Part shown: positions 1-8,037 of the stretch, piece by piece
How positions within the stretch are numbered: the stretch's first letter is position 1
Layout: every line of letters begins with the position of its first letter
DNA from: Streptomyces sp. NBC_01314
GTDB taxonomy: Bacteria > Actinomycetota > Actinomycetes > Streptomycetales > Streptomycetaceae
DNA length: 64,000 nucleotides
Assembly (NCBI RefSeq): GCF_041435215.1
Contig: NZ_CP108394.1
Coordinates: 6,200,001 to 6,264,000 of the forward strand
Direction of reading: 5' to 3'
Translations under genes and position numbers: made by a program
Notes under the pieces: model-generated
The model's input: the letters and a program-made list of their open reading frames with translations, nothing else
Told to the model about the DNA's origin: nothing
Databases searched by the model: none

Positions 1-568
1 TCGCGTCCTCCGGGAGGTCGAGTGAGCCGGGCTGGAGGATGCGGCTCAGGTGGAGGACGGCGGGGCCGGGCTGGATGGGGAGTTCGGTGGCCCTGGGGGT
101 GTCGGTCGCGGCGAGGGCGGCCACGGACAGCGGGCCCTCGCCCTTGTACGACCGGGTGATCTCGGGGTCCGGGGTGTCGGTGAGGCTCTGGGCCTGGGGT
201 TCGGCGCGGCCCTCGAACAGGGCCAGCAGCTGGGTGAGCAGGACCGGGTCCTGGACGCCGTCGTAGACCCAGCGCCTGCCCAGTACGCCGTGTTCCATGG
301 TGCCGATGAGAGCGTGCTCGGCGTCGGGGAGCGGGGCGCCCCGATAAGTGAGGGGCGCCAGGTAGTGGACCGGGGCGGGGTCGGAGGCGTCGGTGGCGAC
401 CATGAACTCGATGCCGACCTCGCCCTCGGGGTCGTCGAGGCGGAAGCCGCCGGCCTTGGCCAGTACCGGGGCGGCCGGGCCGCCTGCGTACCAGCGGCGG
501 GTGGGCAGCCAGGAGGTCAGGAGTTCGAGCTTGGTGGGTGTGAGGGTGGTGTGGTGGATGAGTGCCAT
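1..568 (-). CDS. Maltokinase N-terminal-cap-like protein (often labelled 1,4-alpha-glucan branching protein), 5' part
   Basis: The gene begins at ATG 566-568 and runs off the left edge, so about the first 189 residues are visible. The start reads MALIHHTTLTPTKLELL, followed by a tryptophan-rich stretch (SWLPTRRWYAG) and the run GEVGIEFMV. This matches my memory of a Streptomyces family of roughly 200 residues that resembles the N-terminal cap of maltokinase and is often named a glucan branching protein. It has no visible kinase or glycosidase catalytic site, so a role in glycogen/trehalose metabolism is inferred from family naming only. Reading frame and codon bias are clean to the window edge. 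The C-terminus is missing, so length and domain content cannot be judged. Confidence 0.75.
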   Translation of the reverse strand, partial: MALIHHTTLTPTKLELLTSWLPTRRWYAGGPAAPVLAKAGGFRLDDPEGEVGIEFMVATDASDPAPVHYLAPLTYRGAPLPDAEHALIGTMEHGVLGRRWVYDGVQDPVLLTQLLALFEGRAEPQAQSLTDTPDPEITRSYKGEGPLSVAALAATDTPRATELPIQPGPAVLHLSRILQPGSLDLPEDA

Positions 569-721
569 GGGGCGGATTCTCCGCCGGGCCGACGAGCGGA
601 CGCGAGCTCTTTCCCGCGCGCGCCCGCCGGGCGCCTCCGGCTCACCGCTCCGTCGGCTCCCGGCCGTCGCCGTACCGGTTCGCGCCCGTGGCGCTTACGC
701 CCGCGGCGGCTTCCGCCCCGG

Positions 722-2194
722 CTACTCCGCCGACCTCTCCAGCGCCTCCAGGTCCAGCGCCGCGGCGATGCGTACGGCGATGTCCTCGGCGTAGACCGCG
801 TCGGCGCGTTCGAAGGGGGTGCGGTTGGCGCCGCGGAGGAAGGTGACGACGCCGAGGGTGCGGCCGCGGCTGCGCAGGACGGTACAGAGAGAGTGGACGG
901 TGTCCGGGGGCCACTGGCGGCCGGTGGCCCACTGGCGGGCCGCTTCCGGGGGAGCCGTGCCGGCGCTGGCGCGGACCGAGCCCGCGCGCTCCGCGCACTG
1001 CAGGGCGGGGTGGCCGGGGCCGTAGCGGACCGGGATGCCGGCGTGGCCGGTGAGGTGGCTGGGGCCGGGCTGGCCGGAGGGCGTGGCGGCGGCGCGTACG
1101 AGGCGGGCGGGGCCGTCGCCGTCGCTGAGGGAGCCGCCGGCGACGCGGTCGATGAGGGCGTGGTCGGCGAAGCCGGCGAGGGCGAAGTCGAGGTGGACGG
1201 TGGCTCCCTCGCCGGGGTCCTCGCACTCGGCGGCGGCACGGGCGGCCCGGTGGAGCTGGTTGACGCGGAAGCGGAGCTGCGCGGCCTCCTGCTCGGTCTG
1301 TTTGGACTCGGTGATGTCCTGGAAGAGCCAGCCGACGCCGAGGGGAACCGGCTCCTCGGCCAGCGGTGAGGCGAGGCGGAGGAAGCCGCTGCGCCAGCAC
1401 CGGCGCTTCTCGCCCTCGGGGGTGCGGACGCTGACCCAGATCTCGGCGGGCGCGGGCGGGGCGCCCTCGGCGAGGACGTGGGTGAGGGCGCTCTCCAGTT
1501 CCTCGACGCCCTGGGCGAGCAGTTCGCCGAGGGGGCGTCCGAGGACCGCCGTGCGGCCGATGCCGAGGGCGCGGGCGGCGTGGGCGTTGACGACGGCGGG
1601 GCGCAGGTCGGCGTCGACGAGGACGACGCCCCAGGACGCGTCCTCGAAGAGGGCCTCACTGAGGGCGATGGATCGTTCGAGGTCGATCTGCGCGTGGACC
1701 TCGCTGAAGGCGCAGTACAGGCCGGCGGGCTTGCCGTCGGGTCCGCGTACGGCGGCGGACTGGGTGCGGACGAGGATGCGTCCGCCGTCCTTCGTGACCA
1801 GGGCGAACTCGTGCACCTGCCGGCCGGCGGCGTGCATGGCGGCCATCAGCCGCCCCTCGACCTCCTCGGCGTCGGCGGTCCGTACGGCCCACCCGGCGAA
1901 TCCGCGGCGCCCCACGGCCTCCCCCGCGTTCCAGCCCAGGATGCGTTCGGCCTCGCGGTTCCAGTGGGTGACGACGCCGTCGGCGTCGAAGGCGCACAGG
2001 GCCGCGTCCATCCCGTCCAGCAGGGCGGCGAGGAGATCCGAGCCACCGGCGTCCATGGAGCCCTCGGTGCTTTCGGTGTCCTCGGTGTTCACCGTGCCCT
2101 CGATGTCCTCGGTGTCCTCGTCCGTCGGACCGGCCCGCTCGGGCTCGTCGGGCCCGAGCTCGTCGGTGGTCCCACTACGCCGGGAAGCACTCAC
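722..2194 (-). CDS. PAS-PAS-GAF-type sensory protein
   Basis: About 490 residues. An acidic, Thr/Glu-rich N-terminus with repeated EDTE-like steps (residues 25-50) is followed by a PAS domain (about 54-165, with the typical ALCAFDADGVVTHWN start), a second PAS domain (about 175-290, ending WLFQDITESK), then a GAF-like region (about 305-485, RGRTLGVVTFLR). No histidine kinase, PP2C or HTH output domain is present, so it probably senses a small molecule or redox state and signals through a partner. I chose GTG 2194 because GGGGG lies 6-11 bases upstream; an ATG at 2227 is possible. It faces away from the SIS gene and is not in an obvious operon. Confidence 0.8.
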   Translation of the reverse strand: MSASRRSGTTDELGPDEPERAGPTDEDTEDIEGTVNTEDTESTEGSMDAGGSDLLAALLDGMDAALCAFDADGVVTHWNREAERILGWNAGEAVGRRGFAGWAVRTADAEEVEGRLMAAMHAAGRQVHEFALVTKDGGRILVRTQSAAVRGPDGKPAGLYCAFSEVHAQIDLERSIALSEALFEDASWGVVLVDADLRPAVVNAHAARALGIGRTAVLGRPLGELLAQGVEELESALTHVLAEGAPPAPAEIWVSVRTPEGEKRRCWRSGFLRLASPLAEEPVPLGVGWLFQDITESKQTEQEAAQLRFRVNQLHRAARAAAECEDPGEGATVHLDFALAGFADHALIDRVAGGSLSDGDGPARLVRAAATPSGQPGPSHLTGHAGIPVRYGPGHPALQCAERAGSVRASAGTAPPEAARQWATGRQWPPDTVHSLCTVLRSRGRTLGVVTFLRGANRTPFERADAVYAEDIAVRIAAALDLEALERSAE

Positions 2195-2289
2195 CTGAAC
2201 CCCCTGCAGGCTGCGTTGCGTCCGCATGTACGCCTGTACGGCGCCTCGGTTCGCTCACTCACCATCATTCAACTCGAACGTGACCCAGC

Positions 2290-2315
2290 CCACATCTGGT
2301 TCACGCAAGATGTGG
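2290..2315. promoter_or_regulatory. Inverted repeat upstream of the PAS gene
   Basis: CCACATCT, ten bases, then AGATGTGG: a perfect 8-bp inverted repeat in the 155-bp gap between the PAS gene start and the end of the SIS gene. It could be an operator for the PAS gene or a transcription stop for the SIS gene. There is no T-run, so an operator is somewhat more likely. Confidence 0.35.
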
Positions 2316-2382
2316 ATGAAATCGTTGTACGCCGGATTTCCTTCTCACCCTTCTCAACGTTCCCACGAACCCGGGGGCTCAG

Positions 2383-3138
2383 TCAGCGCAGGTAGAAGAT
2401 GCGGTCGCCGTACTCCCGCATGACGCGGTCGTTCCAGTCGAGCCCGCCGTCCACGTTCCCGGAGCGGAGCAGGGGCGGATCGATGCCCCGGTCCGCGAGG
2501 GAGGCGGCGGCGGTGGCCATGACGGACTGGAGGATCGCGGAGGTGACGACGGTGGAGGCCGGGGCGAAGGGGGCGGGGATGGTGTCGAGGGTGAGCGTCG
2601 CGTCACCGACCGCGATCTTCGAGTCCAGGACGAGATCGCAGTGGTCCTTGAGGAAGGTGCCGGAGGAGTGGCGTGATGTCGTCTGCGTGGCGTAGGCGAC
2701 CGAGGTGACGCCGATGACCTTCACTCCCCGTTCCCGGGCGTGCGCGGCCATCTCCACGGGCAGGGCGTTGCGACCGGAGAGTGAGATCACCACGAGCAGG
2801 TCGCCGGCCCGTAGCGGGCTGGTGTCGAGCACGGCGGTCGCCAGTCCGTCGACCCGCTCCAGCGCCGACCCGAGTGTGGCGGGCAGCACGTCCACGCCGA
2901 CCGTGCCGGGGACGGCCAGCAGGTTCATCAGCGCGAGACCGCCGGCCCGGTAGACGAGGTCCTGGGCGGGGAGGGACGAGTGCCCGGCCCCGAACGCGAA
3001 GAGCCGGCCCCCGTCGGCGACGGTGTCCGCGATCATCTCGCCGGCCGCGGCGACGGCCTCCCCGTCCTCGTCCCGCACGCGCTGCAGCAGTCCGATCGCC
3101 GCGTCGAGGAAGCGTTCGCCCAGCCTGCCGTCGTCCAT
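2383..3138 (-). CDS. SIS-domain sugar-phosphate-binding protein (UPF0309 family)
   Basis: 251 residues covering one sugar isomerase (SIS) domain, about residues 35-215. The phosphosugar-binding signatures GAGHSSLPAQD (about 50-60) and ISLSGRN (about 118-124) are intact. The family resembles GmhA and MurNAc-6-phosphate etherase-type SIS proteins and handles phosphorylated amino sugars or similar substrates; the exact reaction is unknown. The S. coelicolor counterpart, as I recall, is SCO4393, a UPF0309 member next to dmdR1, and the neighbour here agrees. A DasR-type operator overlaps its promoter (3186-3214), which points to control by N-acetylglucosamine-derived phosphosugars. ATG 3138 was chosen because it follows a GAGGGG ribosome site. 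Confidence 0.9.
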   Translation of the reverse strand: MDDGRLGERFLDAAIGLLQRVRDEDGEAVAAAGEMIADTVADGGRLFAFGAGHSSLPAQDLVYRAGGLALMNLLAVPGTVGVDVLPATLGSALERVDGLATAVLDTSPLRAGDLLVVISLSGRNALPVEMAAHARERGVKVIGVTSVAYATQTTSRHSSGTFLKDHCDLVLDSKIAVGDATLTLDTIPAPFAPASTVVTSAILQSVMATAAASLADRGIDPPLLRSGNVDGGLDWNDRVMREYGDRIFYLR

Positions 3139-3185
3139 GTGTGAACCCCTCAGCCCTGTCGCCGGCCTGCAGTGTCGCGGATCAC

Positions 3186-3214
3186 GTTAGAGGTCTGGAC
3201 CAGTGGGGTGTCAA
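3186..3214 (-). promoter_or_regulatory. Promoter of the SIS gene
   Basis: On the minus strand TTGACA (3214-3209) is followed after 17 bases by TCTAAC (3191-3186), a good -35/-10 pair. The DasR-like site sits in the spacer, the usual arrangement for repression. Confidence 0.5.
3189..3204. promoter_or_regulatory. Putative DasR-responsive element (dre)
   Basis: Minus strand ACTGGTCCAGACCTCT, 13 of 16 positions matching the published dre consensus ACTGGTCTAGACCAGT bound by the GntR-family repressor DasR. Its position between -35 and -10 of an SIS phosphosugar gene fits the known DasR regulon (GlcNAc uptake and metabolism). Binding itself is inference. Confidence 0.65.
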
Positions 3215-3419
3215 TACGGCCGGGACGGGGCCGTCGACTCTTCTCGCCCCCGCCGCCCCTGCCCGTCCCACCCCAGGGACTGCGCTCCGACCGACCCGCA
3301 TCCGCTCACGGACCGAAACCTCCCGAGCCCCCCGCCACCGTCGGAAAGGGGCGTCAGGTCACAAATCGGCCACCCGGCGCGAGTCATACCGTCGTCGTTC
3401 CCCCGGCATCACCCGGTTG

Positions 3420-4265
3420 TCAGTCGGATGCGTAAGAATTGGGTCCAGGGTCAGCGCAGCAAGCCGCAGTAAGCCGGTGTGGCCTTCGAAGCCTCCGGCT
3501 GAATCTCATCGAGGGGCACGTATGTCCGGACTGATCGATACGACGGAGATGTATCTCCGCACCATCCTCGAGCTGGAGGAGGAAGGTGTGGTCCCCATGC
3601 GCGCCCGGATCGCCGAGCGGCTCGACCAGAGCGGTCCCACGGTGAGCCAGACGGTCGCGCGCATGGAGCGCGACGGCCTGGTGTCCGTCGCCCCGGACCG
3701 TCACCTGGAGCTCACCGAGGAGGGGCGTCGGCTGGCGACGCGCGTGATGCGCAAGCACCGCCTCGCGGAGTGCCTGCTCGTCGACGTGATCGGCCTGGAG
3801 TGGGAGCAGGTGCACGCGGAGGCGTGTCGCTGGGAGCACGTGATGAGCGAGGCGGTCGAGCGCCGCGTCCTGGAGCTGCTGCGCCACCCCACCGAGTCGC
3901 CGTACGGCAACCCGATCCCGGGCCTGGAGGAGCTGGGCGAGAAGGACGGCGCGGACCCCTTCCTGGACGAGGGCATGGTGTCGCTCGCGGACCTCGACCC
4001 GGGCACGGAGGGCAAGACCGTCGTCGTACGCCGGATCGGTGAGCCCATCCAGACGGACGCCCAGCTGATGTACACGCTGCGCCGCGCGGGCGTGCAGCCC
4101 GGTTCCGTGGTGAGCGTGACGGAGGCGGCCGGCGGTGTCCTCGTGGGCAGCGGCGGCGAGGCGGCGGAGCTGGAGGCGGAGGTCGCCTCCCACGTGTTCG
4201 TCGCCAAGCCCTGACCCGCGCGCCGATTTCGCCGAGCGCCGAGCGCCGAGCGCTGACACGCGCAC
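3420..4265 (-). CDS. Long ORF antisense to dmdR1 (possible adm counterpart)
   Basis: An open frame of 281 codons runs on the minus strand through the entire dmdR1 gene and beyond both ends. In high-GC DNA such antisense frames arise by chance, and the composition here (Arg, His, Leu, Ala rich, no recognisable domain) is that of a shadow. It is listed because work in S. coelicolor reported an antiparallel gene, adm, overlapping dmdR1 and giving a protein that affects siderophore and antibiotic production. Whether this frame is expressed in the present organism cannot be told from sequence. Confidence 0.25.
   Translation of the reverse strand: MRVSALGARRSAKSARGSGLGDEHVGGDLRLQLRRLAAAAHEDTAGRLRHAHHGTGLHARAAQRVHQLGVRLDGLTDPAYDDGLALRARVEVRERHHALVQEGVRAVLLAQLLQARDRVAVRRLGGVAQQLQDAALDRLAHHVLPATRLRVHLLPLQADHVDEQALREAVLAHHARRQPTPLLGELQVTVRGDGHQAVALHARDRLAHRGTALVEPLGDPGAHGDHTFLLQLEDGAEIHLRRIDQSGHTCPSMRFSRRLRRPHRLTAACCADPGPNSYASD
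3522..4214 (+). CDS. dmdR1: Iron-dependent transcriptional repressor DmdR1 (DtxR/IdeR family)
   Basis: 230 residues, normal for the family. Domain order: winged HTH (1-73), metal-binding/dimerisation domain (74-140) and an SH3-like C-terminal domain (about 150-225). The DtxR metal ligands are visible: Met10 in TTEMYLR, and the Cys-x-x-Glu-His set in EACRWEHVMS. With ferrous iron bound it represses siderophore and iron-uptake genes by binding iron boxes. ATG 3522 follows GAGGGG at eight bases. Placement beside the UPF0309 SIS gene is the S. coelicolor SCO4393-SCO4394 order. No iron box was found upstream, so autoregulation is not supported here. Confidence 0.96.
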   Translation: MSGLIDTTEMYLRTILELEEEGVVPMRARIAERLDQSGPTVSQTVARMERDGLVSVAPDRHLELTEEGRRLATRVMRKHRLAECLLVDVIGLEWEQVHAEACRWEHVMSEAVERRVLELLRHPTESPYGNPIPGLEELGEKDGADPFLDEGMVSLADLDPGTEGKTVVVRRIGEPIQTDAQLMYTLRRAGVQPGSVVSVTEAAGGVLVGSGGEAAELEAEVASHVFVAKP

Positions 4266-5128
4266 GTCACCGATCGCCCGGCGCCGGGCGGCGCGTACAG
4301 GCCGACGGCACAGGCGGGGGCACCGGGTCGACCGATATCGACCACCCGGTTTCGACCCGCGCCGCCCCCCGGCGGAGCCTGTTCGACATGCGTCGACTGA
4401 TGTCCGTATCGCCCGCCAACTCCCGGTGCGGAAGGGGAAGTTGTGACCCGTCGGGGTCCATGGCCGGGATCCCGCCGAATCGAAGATTCAGTGCGCCGAA
4501 TCGCAGCGCGCCGGCCGTTCGCGTGCGAGGCTTGCGCGTGAGGCATATGACCTGAGGGGCTCTTGGCCGCCCGAGACAGCGGATCTCCGGTGGCAGGGGA
4601 GGGGGCGGGGCGGATGTGCCGTGGACGTGAGGAGGGCCCCGGCGCCGTGTGGCGCCGGGGCCTGTCCTCCCCTGTGCTGACCCGGAGCCCCGAGCTCCCA
4701 GGGTCATTCCCCTCGGACCGTTTTCCCCGAGCGGTCCGCCTCCCGTTGAAGATCTCCCCTCGGCGGCGGCGGGCAATCCTTGAGGCAGGTCACTCGAATG
4801 AGGGGTGTTGTCGCCAAGAGCGACATCTTCGAATGTGTATTCGATAACGTGTACGGCGTGGCGTTCGCGTGACCCGTGCCGTAACTGATGCGCACCCCCC
4901 ACACGTAACGTGTCAACCGATATGCACGCTGTAACACAAGTGCTCGTCGTCCGAGCGGCGCGCACGGCGGCGACAGCAGCCGGAGCAACGGCGGAAGCGA
5001 CAGCGGATGCAACGCGGAAGCAGCAGCGGAACAGAGGTACGACAGCAGTTGGGCGAGTGGACCGGCCGGCTCGAAGCGGGAGCGAGAGGCGGGAGCGAGC
5101 GGTCCGGGCGGGAGTCTGGGGGGTGCCA
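4215..5128. other. Intergenic region, dmdR1 to hydrolase
   Basis: 914 bases without a convincing gene. It holds one strong hairpin (4635-4662) and, at 4970-5050, a purine-rich stretch with GCGGAAGC/GCAGCGG near-repeats. The hydrolase reading frame stays open back to 4910, but codon bias there is poor, so I treat it as leader DNA. Confidence 0.6.
4635..4662. terminator. Strong hairpin, probable terminator
   Basis: GGCCCCGGCGCC, loop GTGT, GGCGCCGGGGCC: a perfect 12-bp stem, extended by AGGA/TCCT outside. No U-tract, as is common for Streptomyces terminators. It probably ends the dmdR1 transcript. Confidence 0.7.
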
Positions 5129-5986
5129 ATGGCGCGGCGCATCGACGTGACGGGAGCGGGCGGTGTGAGTCTCGCCGCCTGGGAGTTCGACGACCCGCCC
5201 AAGACCGGGGAAGACGAGCCCCGGCCCGGGGTGCTCTTATTGCACGGCCTCATGGGCCGCGCCTCGCACTGGGCCCCCACCGCCCGCTGGCTCTCCGAAC
5301 GGCATCGCGCCGTCGCACTCGACCAGCGGGGCCACGGCCGGAGCGCGAAGCCCGAGCAGGCCGCGTACACCCGAGAGGCCTACGTCGAGGACGCCGAGGC
5401 CGCCGTCGAACAGCTGGGCCTCGCCCCGGTCGTCCTCATAGGCCATGCCATGGGCGCGCTGACCGCCTGGCAGCTGGCCGCCCGCCGCCCCGACCTGGTA
5501 CGCGGCCTGATCATCTGCGACATGCGGGCCTCGGCGCTGGGCGCCGCCTCGCAGCGCGAGTGGGAGAGCTGGTTCAAGGCCTGGCCGCTGCCCTTCGCCA
5601 CCCTCGCCGACGTCCGCAAGTGGTTCGGCGAGGACGACCCCTGGGTGGAGCGCCCCAGCCCGTCCCGCGGCGAGTTCTACGCCGAGGTCATGCACGAGGG
5701 CCCCGACGGCTGGCGGCCCGTCTTCGACCCCGAGCAGATGCTCAAGACCCGCGAGACCTGGGTGTACGACGCGCACTGGGAGGAGCTGACCCAGGTCTGC
5801 TGCCCCGCCCTCGTCGTCCGCGGCCTCGACGGCGAGCTGGGCCGCGCCGAGTCGCAGGAAATGGTCCGCGTCCTGCCCCACGGCCAGTACGCCGAGGTCG
5901 CCGACGCGGGGCACCTCGTCCACTACGACCAGCCGGACGCGTGGCGCGCGGCGATAGAGCCGTTCCTGGACAGCTTCTCGGACTGA
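5129..5986 (+). CDS. Alpha/beta-hydrolase-fold protein lacking the nucleophilic Ser
   Basis: 285 residues with the full alpha/beta-hydrolase layout: oxyanion HG (LLHGLMG, about 36-42), the nucleophile elbow, a cap with Trp-rich helices, an acid-region Asp (VVRGLDGE) and the catalytic-type His (DAGHLVHY). At the elbow the sequence is GHAMGAL rather than the canonical GxSxG, so Ser is replaced by Ala. The codon is GCC and the flanks are clean. The protein may therefore be a non-hydrolytic binder, or use another mechanism as some fold members do. ATG 5129 was chosen for the GGGGGG ribosome site just upstream; GTG 5123 also fits. It ends 18 bases before a hairpin. Confidence 0.85.
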   Translation: MARRIDVTGAGGVSLAAWEFDDPPKTGEDEPRPGVLLLHGLMGRASHWAPTARWLSERHRAVALDQRGHGRSAKPEQAAYTREAYVEDAEAAVEQLGLAPVVLIGHAMGALTAWQLAARRPDLVRGLIICDMRASALGAASQREWESWFKAWPLPFATLADVRKWFGEDDPWVERPSPSRGEFYAEVMHEGPDGWRPVFDPEQMLKTRETWVYDAHWEELTQVCCPALVVRGLDGELGRAESQEMVRVLPHGQYAEVADAGHLVHYDQPDAWRAAIEPFLDSFSD

Positions 5987-6003
5987 TCCCCGGACCGGGC
6001 GAA

Positions 6004-6027
6004 GGGCCCCGAATCGCTCCGGGGCCC
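6004..6027. terminator. Terminator hairpin after the hydrolase gene
   Basis: GGGCCCCG, eight-base loop, CGGGGCCC: perfect 8-bp GC stem 18 bases past the stop codon, followed by a pyrimidine-rich stretch. Confidence 0.7.
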
Positions 6028-6179
6028 TCCCCTGTCCTCCTCAGCCTCTCCGGCGTCTGTGGACTGGGGCGCGGGGCGAGCCGAGTGGTCGAGAGACGGA
6101 CGGACAGCGGGATCCTCACATGAGAGCGGCCCTGCCCCATACCCTGACAGTGTCGAGCTGTTCAGAGAGGGGCAAGGCT

Positions 6180-7433
6180 GTGTCGTCTGAAGCTGCTACC
6201 CCGGATCCGTATGCCGATCCGCTGGTCTTCGGCCAACGCCTACAGATCCTTCGTACCCGCAGGGGTATGACACGCGACCAGTTGGGCGGACTACTCGGCA
6301 AGACCGGGTCCTGGGTCAAGGGCATCGAGACCGGACGTCTGAAGACGCCCAAGCTGGAGACGATCCTGCGCATCGCCGAGTTGCTGCGCGTCCGCGACCT
6401 GTCGGATCTCACCGGCGACCAGTCCGTACATGTCGACTTGTTCGCCGGTCCCGGTCACCCCCGACTCGCCGCGGTCAAGGCTGCAGTCGATGCCTTCCCG
6501 CTCACGACGCAGCGGGAGGCGCCCCCGGCCGCGCACCTTCAGGCGCGGCTCGCCCGAGCCTGGAAGGCGCGGCACGAGGCGTCCAACCACCGCGAAGCGA
6601 TCGGCGCGTTGCTGCCGGATCTGATCCGGGATGCCCAACTCGCCGTGAGACAGGCCGAGACCGCCCCGGATCGCAGGGCGGCTCAGTCGGTGCTTGCCGA
6701 GGTCTACTCACTGTGCCAGTTCTTCGTGGCCTACCAGCCGGACGCCGCCTTGCTGTGGCGCGTCGCCGATCGGGGCCTCGTCGCCGCGCAGGAGTCCGAG
6801 GATCCGCACACCATCGGGATGGCCGCGTGGCTGGCGGCGCAGGCGCACCGCGACTCGGGAGCATCGCATTTTGACGCTGCCGACGCGGTCAATCTGGAGA
6901 CCCTGGCCTACCTCGAACCGCTCCTTCCCGATGCCTCGGACGATGTCCTCGCCATCACGGGCGCCCTCACCTTCGAGGCCGGATACACAGCGGCCCGAAG
7001 GGCGGAGACCGGCACGGCATGGCGGTACTGGGACCAGGCGCGCGCGATGGCGAAGCGGCTTCCGGAGGACTACTACCACCCCGTGACGTCGTTCTCCCGC
7101 GCCATCATGGGTGCGCACGCGGTCACCGTTGCAGTGGAGCTGCGTCAGGGCGGCGAGTCCGTACGGCAGGCCGCCGCTGCGGACGCGGCCACCATCAAAT
7201 CGAGGCCGCGACGGGCCCGGCACCGCATCGAGGAAGCTCGCGGCTACCAGCTTGACGGGCAACCCGACGTCGCTCTCGCCACGCTGGAGAAGGCGCACGA
7301 GGCCGCACCAGAGACGATCAAGTACAACGGATACGCGAAGCGCATCGTCCTCGAAGAAGCCGAATCCAAAGATCAGGCCCGTCGCCGCCGCGCGTCCCAA
7401 CTCGCCGTGAGGATCGGGCTGCTGGCCGCATGA
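6180..7433 (+). CDS. XRE-family regulator with TPR-like C-terminal region
   Basis: 417 residues from GTG 6180, which follows GAGAGGGGCAAG. An N-terminal helix-turn-helix (about 18-75, QRLQILRTRRGMTRDQLGGLL) is followed by about 330 residues of helical, TPR-like sequence, typical of Streptomyces regulators whose C-terminal repeats bind a peptide or partner protein. Third-position GC is lower than in the flanking core genes (codons such as GAT, GCT and TCG are frequent), which suggests later acquisition. A hairpin directly after the stop separates it from the small-gene operon downstream, which it may regulate. Confidence 0.85.
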   Translation: MSSEAATPDPYADPLVFGQRLQILRTRRGMTRDQLGGLLGKTGSWVKGIETGRLKTPKLETILRIAELLRVRDLSDLTGDQSVHVDLFAGPGHPRLAAVKAAVDAFPLTTQREAPPAAHLQARLARAWKARHEASNHREAIGALLPDLIRDAQLAVRQAETAPDRRAAQSVLAEVYSLCQFFVAYQPDAALLWRVADRGLVAAQESEDPHTIGMAAWLAAQAHRDSGASHFDAADAVNLETLAYLEPLLPDASDDVLAITGALTFEAGYTAARRAETGTAWRYWDQARAMAKRLPEDYYHPVTSFSRAIMGAHAVTVAVELRQGGESVRQAAAADAATIKSRPRRARHRIEEARGYQLDGQPDVALATLEKAHEAAPETIKYNGYAKRIVLEEAESKDQARRRRASQLAVRIGLLAA

Positions 7434-7464
7434 CGGGAGGGGGCACAATCTGTGCCCCTGCTCC
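7434..7464. terminator. Terminator after the XRE gene
   Basis: GGGGCACA, ATC, TGTGCCCC (7440-7458) forms a perfect 8-bp stem, flanked by GGGAG and CTCCC that lengthen it, followed by CTTCTT. It starts six bases after the stop codon. Confidence 0.7.
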
Positions 7465-7558
7465 CTTCTTGCCGCTCCTACGGTCGAAGACCACGAAGAC
7501 CCCGGCGACCGCTCACGACGGTCCCGGGGCGTGGCCGACGCTGCGAAGGAGCGCCAAC

Positions 7559-7846
7559 ATGCGATTCGTATCACAGGCATTCGAACGGGTGAGAGCCCTG
7601 CTGTCAGGGCCCCGGAAACCAAGCGCGCACTCCCTCTCCGGCCATCCCGTACATCAGGCACCCGTGTACGCGGTGCAGCCGCAGCCGGAGACATGGGGCG
7701 CGGCGCTCGCGTTCGCATGCCTGTGTCGTGACGGAGGTGGCCCTGCCCCGCTGGACGCCGGGCATCCCCTCGTGCGCGCCTACGTCCTGCCGCCTGACGA
7801 GCGTCAACGCGCTCTGTCTGTACGCCAGTTCACGGGGGTGAGCTGA
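7559..7846 (+). CDS. Small hypothetical protein
   Basis: 95 residues, start ATG 7559 eight bases after GAAGGAG. No recognised domain; two Cys (AFACLCRDGG) and a polar C-terminus (DERQRALSVRQF). It is the first of four genes that overlap by 1-4 bases (7559-8569), so they form one translationally coupled operon behind the XRE regulator. Such small proteins recur behind XRE regulators in Streptomyces; function unknown. Confidence 0.65.
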   Translation: MRFVSQAFERVRALLSGPRKPSAHSLSGHPVHQAPVYAVQPQPETWGAALAFACLCRDGGGPAPLDAGHPLVRAYVLPPDERQRALSVRQFTGVS

Positions 7847-8037
7847 TGACGGGTGGAACGGTCGAGTCGCGCGTACGGAACGTCGAACTGCCCATGCTGC
7901 GTGCTTACCGCCTGTGGTTCGAGCACACGAGGAAGTGCGACGGCTGCAAGGGCAAGCCCAAGGCTCAGGACGGCTGCGAGACCGGACGCGAACTCTGGGG
8001 TACGTACCGCCTCACGCGGATCGGGAGGCCGTCATGA
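7846..8037 (+). CDS. Small Cys-containing hypothetical protein
   Basis: 63 residues; ATG overlaps the preceding TGA (ATGA). The core LRAYRLWFEHTRKCDGC with a later Cys (DGCETGREL) looks like a short helical protein with a CxxC pair plus one more Cys, possibly metal binding. A related small protein with HAWLDHVLVCHDC lies at 60226-60417 beside another regulator module, so this is a recurrent accessory family. No function known. Confidence 0.7.
   Translation: MTGGTVESRVRNVELPMLRAYRLWFEHTRKCDGCKGKPKAQDGCETGRELWGTYRLTRIGRPS

Noticed and set aside
50..1369. Long plus-strand open frame (439 codons) across the maltokinase-cap and PAS genes
   Set aside because: Gly/Ala/Glu-rich shadow of the minus-strand genes, with no domain, and the opposite strand has the clear proteins.
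3417..3445. TTGTCA and TAAGAA as a promoter for dmdR1
   Set aside because: Spacing of 10 bases is too short; no better promoter could be assigned.
4910..5128. Extended start of the hydrolase at 4910
   Set aside because: Low-complexity Ala/Thr/Arg sequence with poor codon bias; ribosome site and family similarity support 5129.
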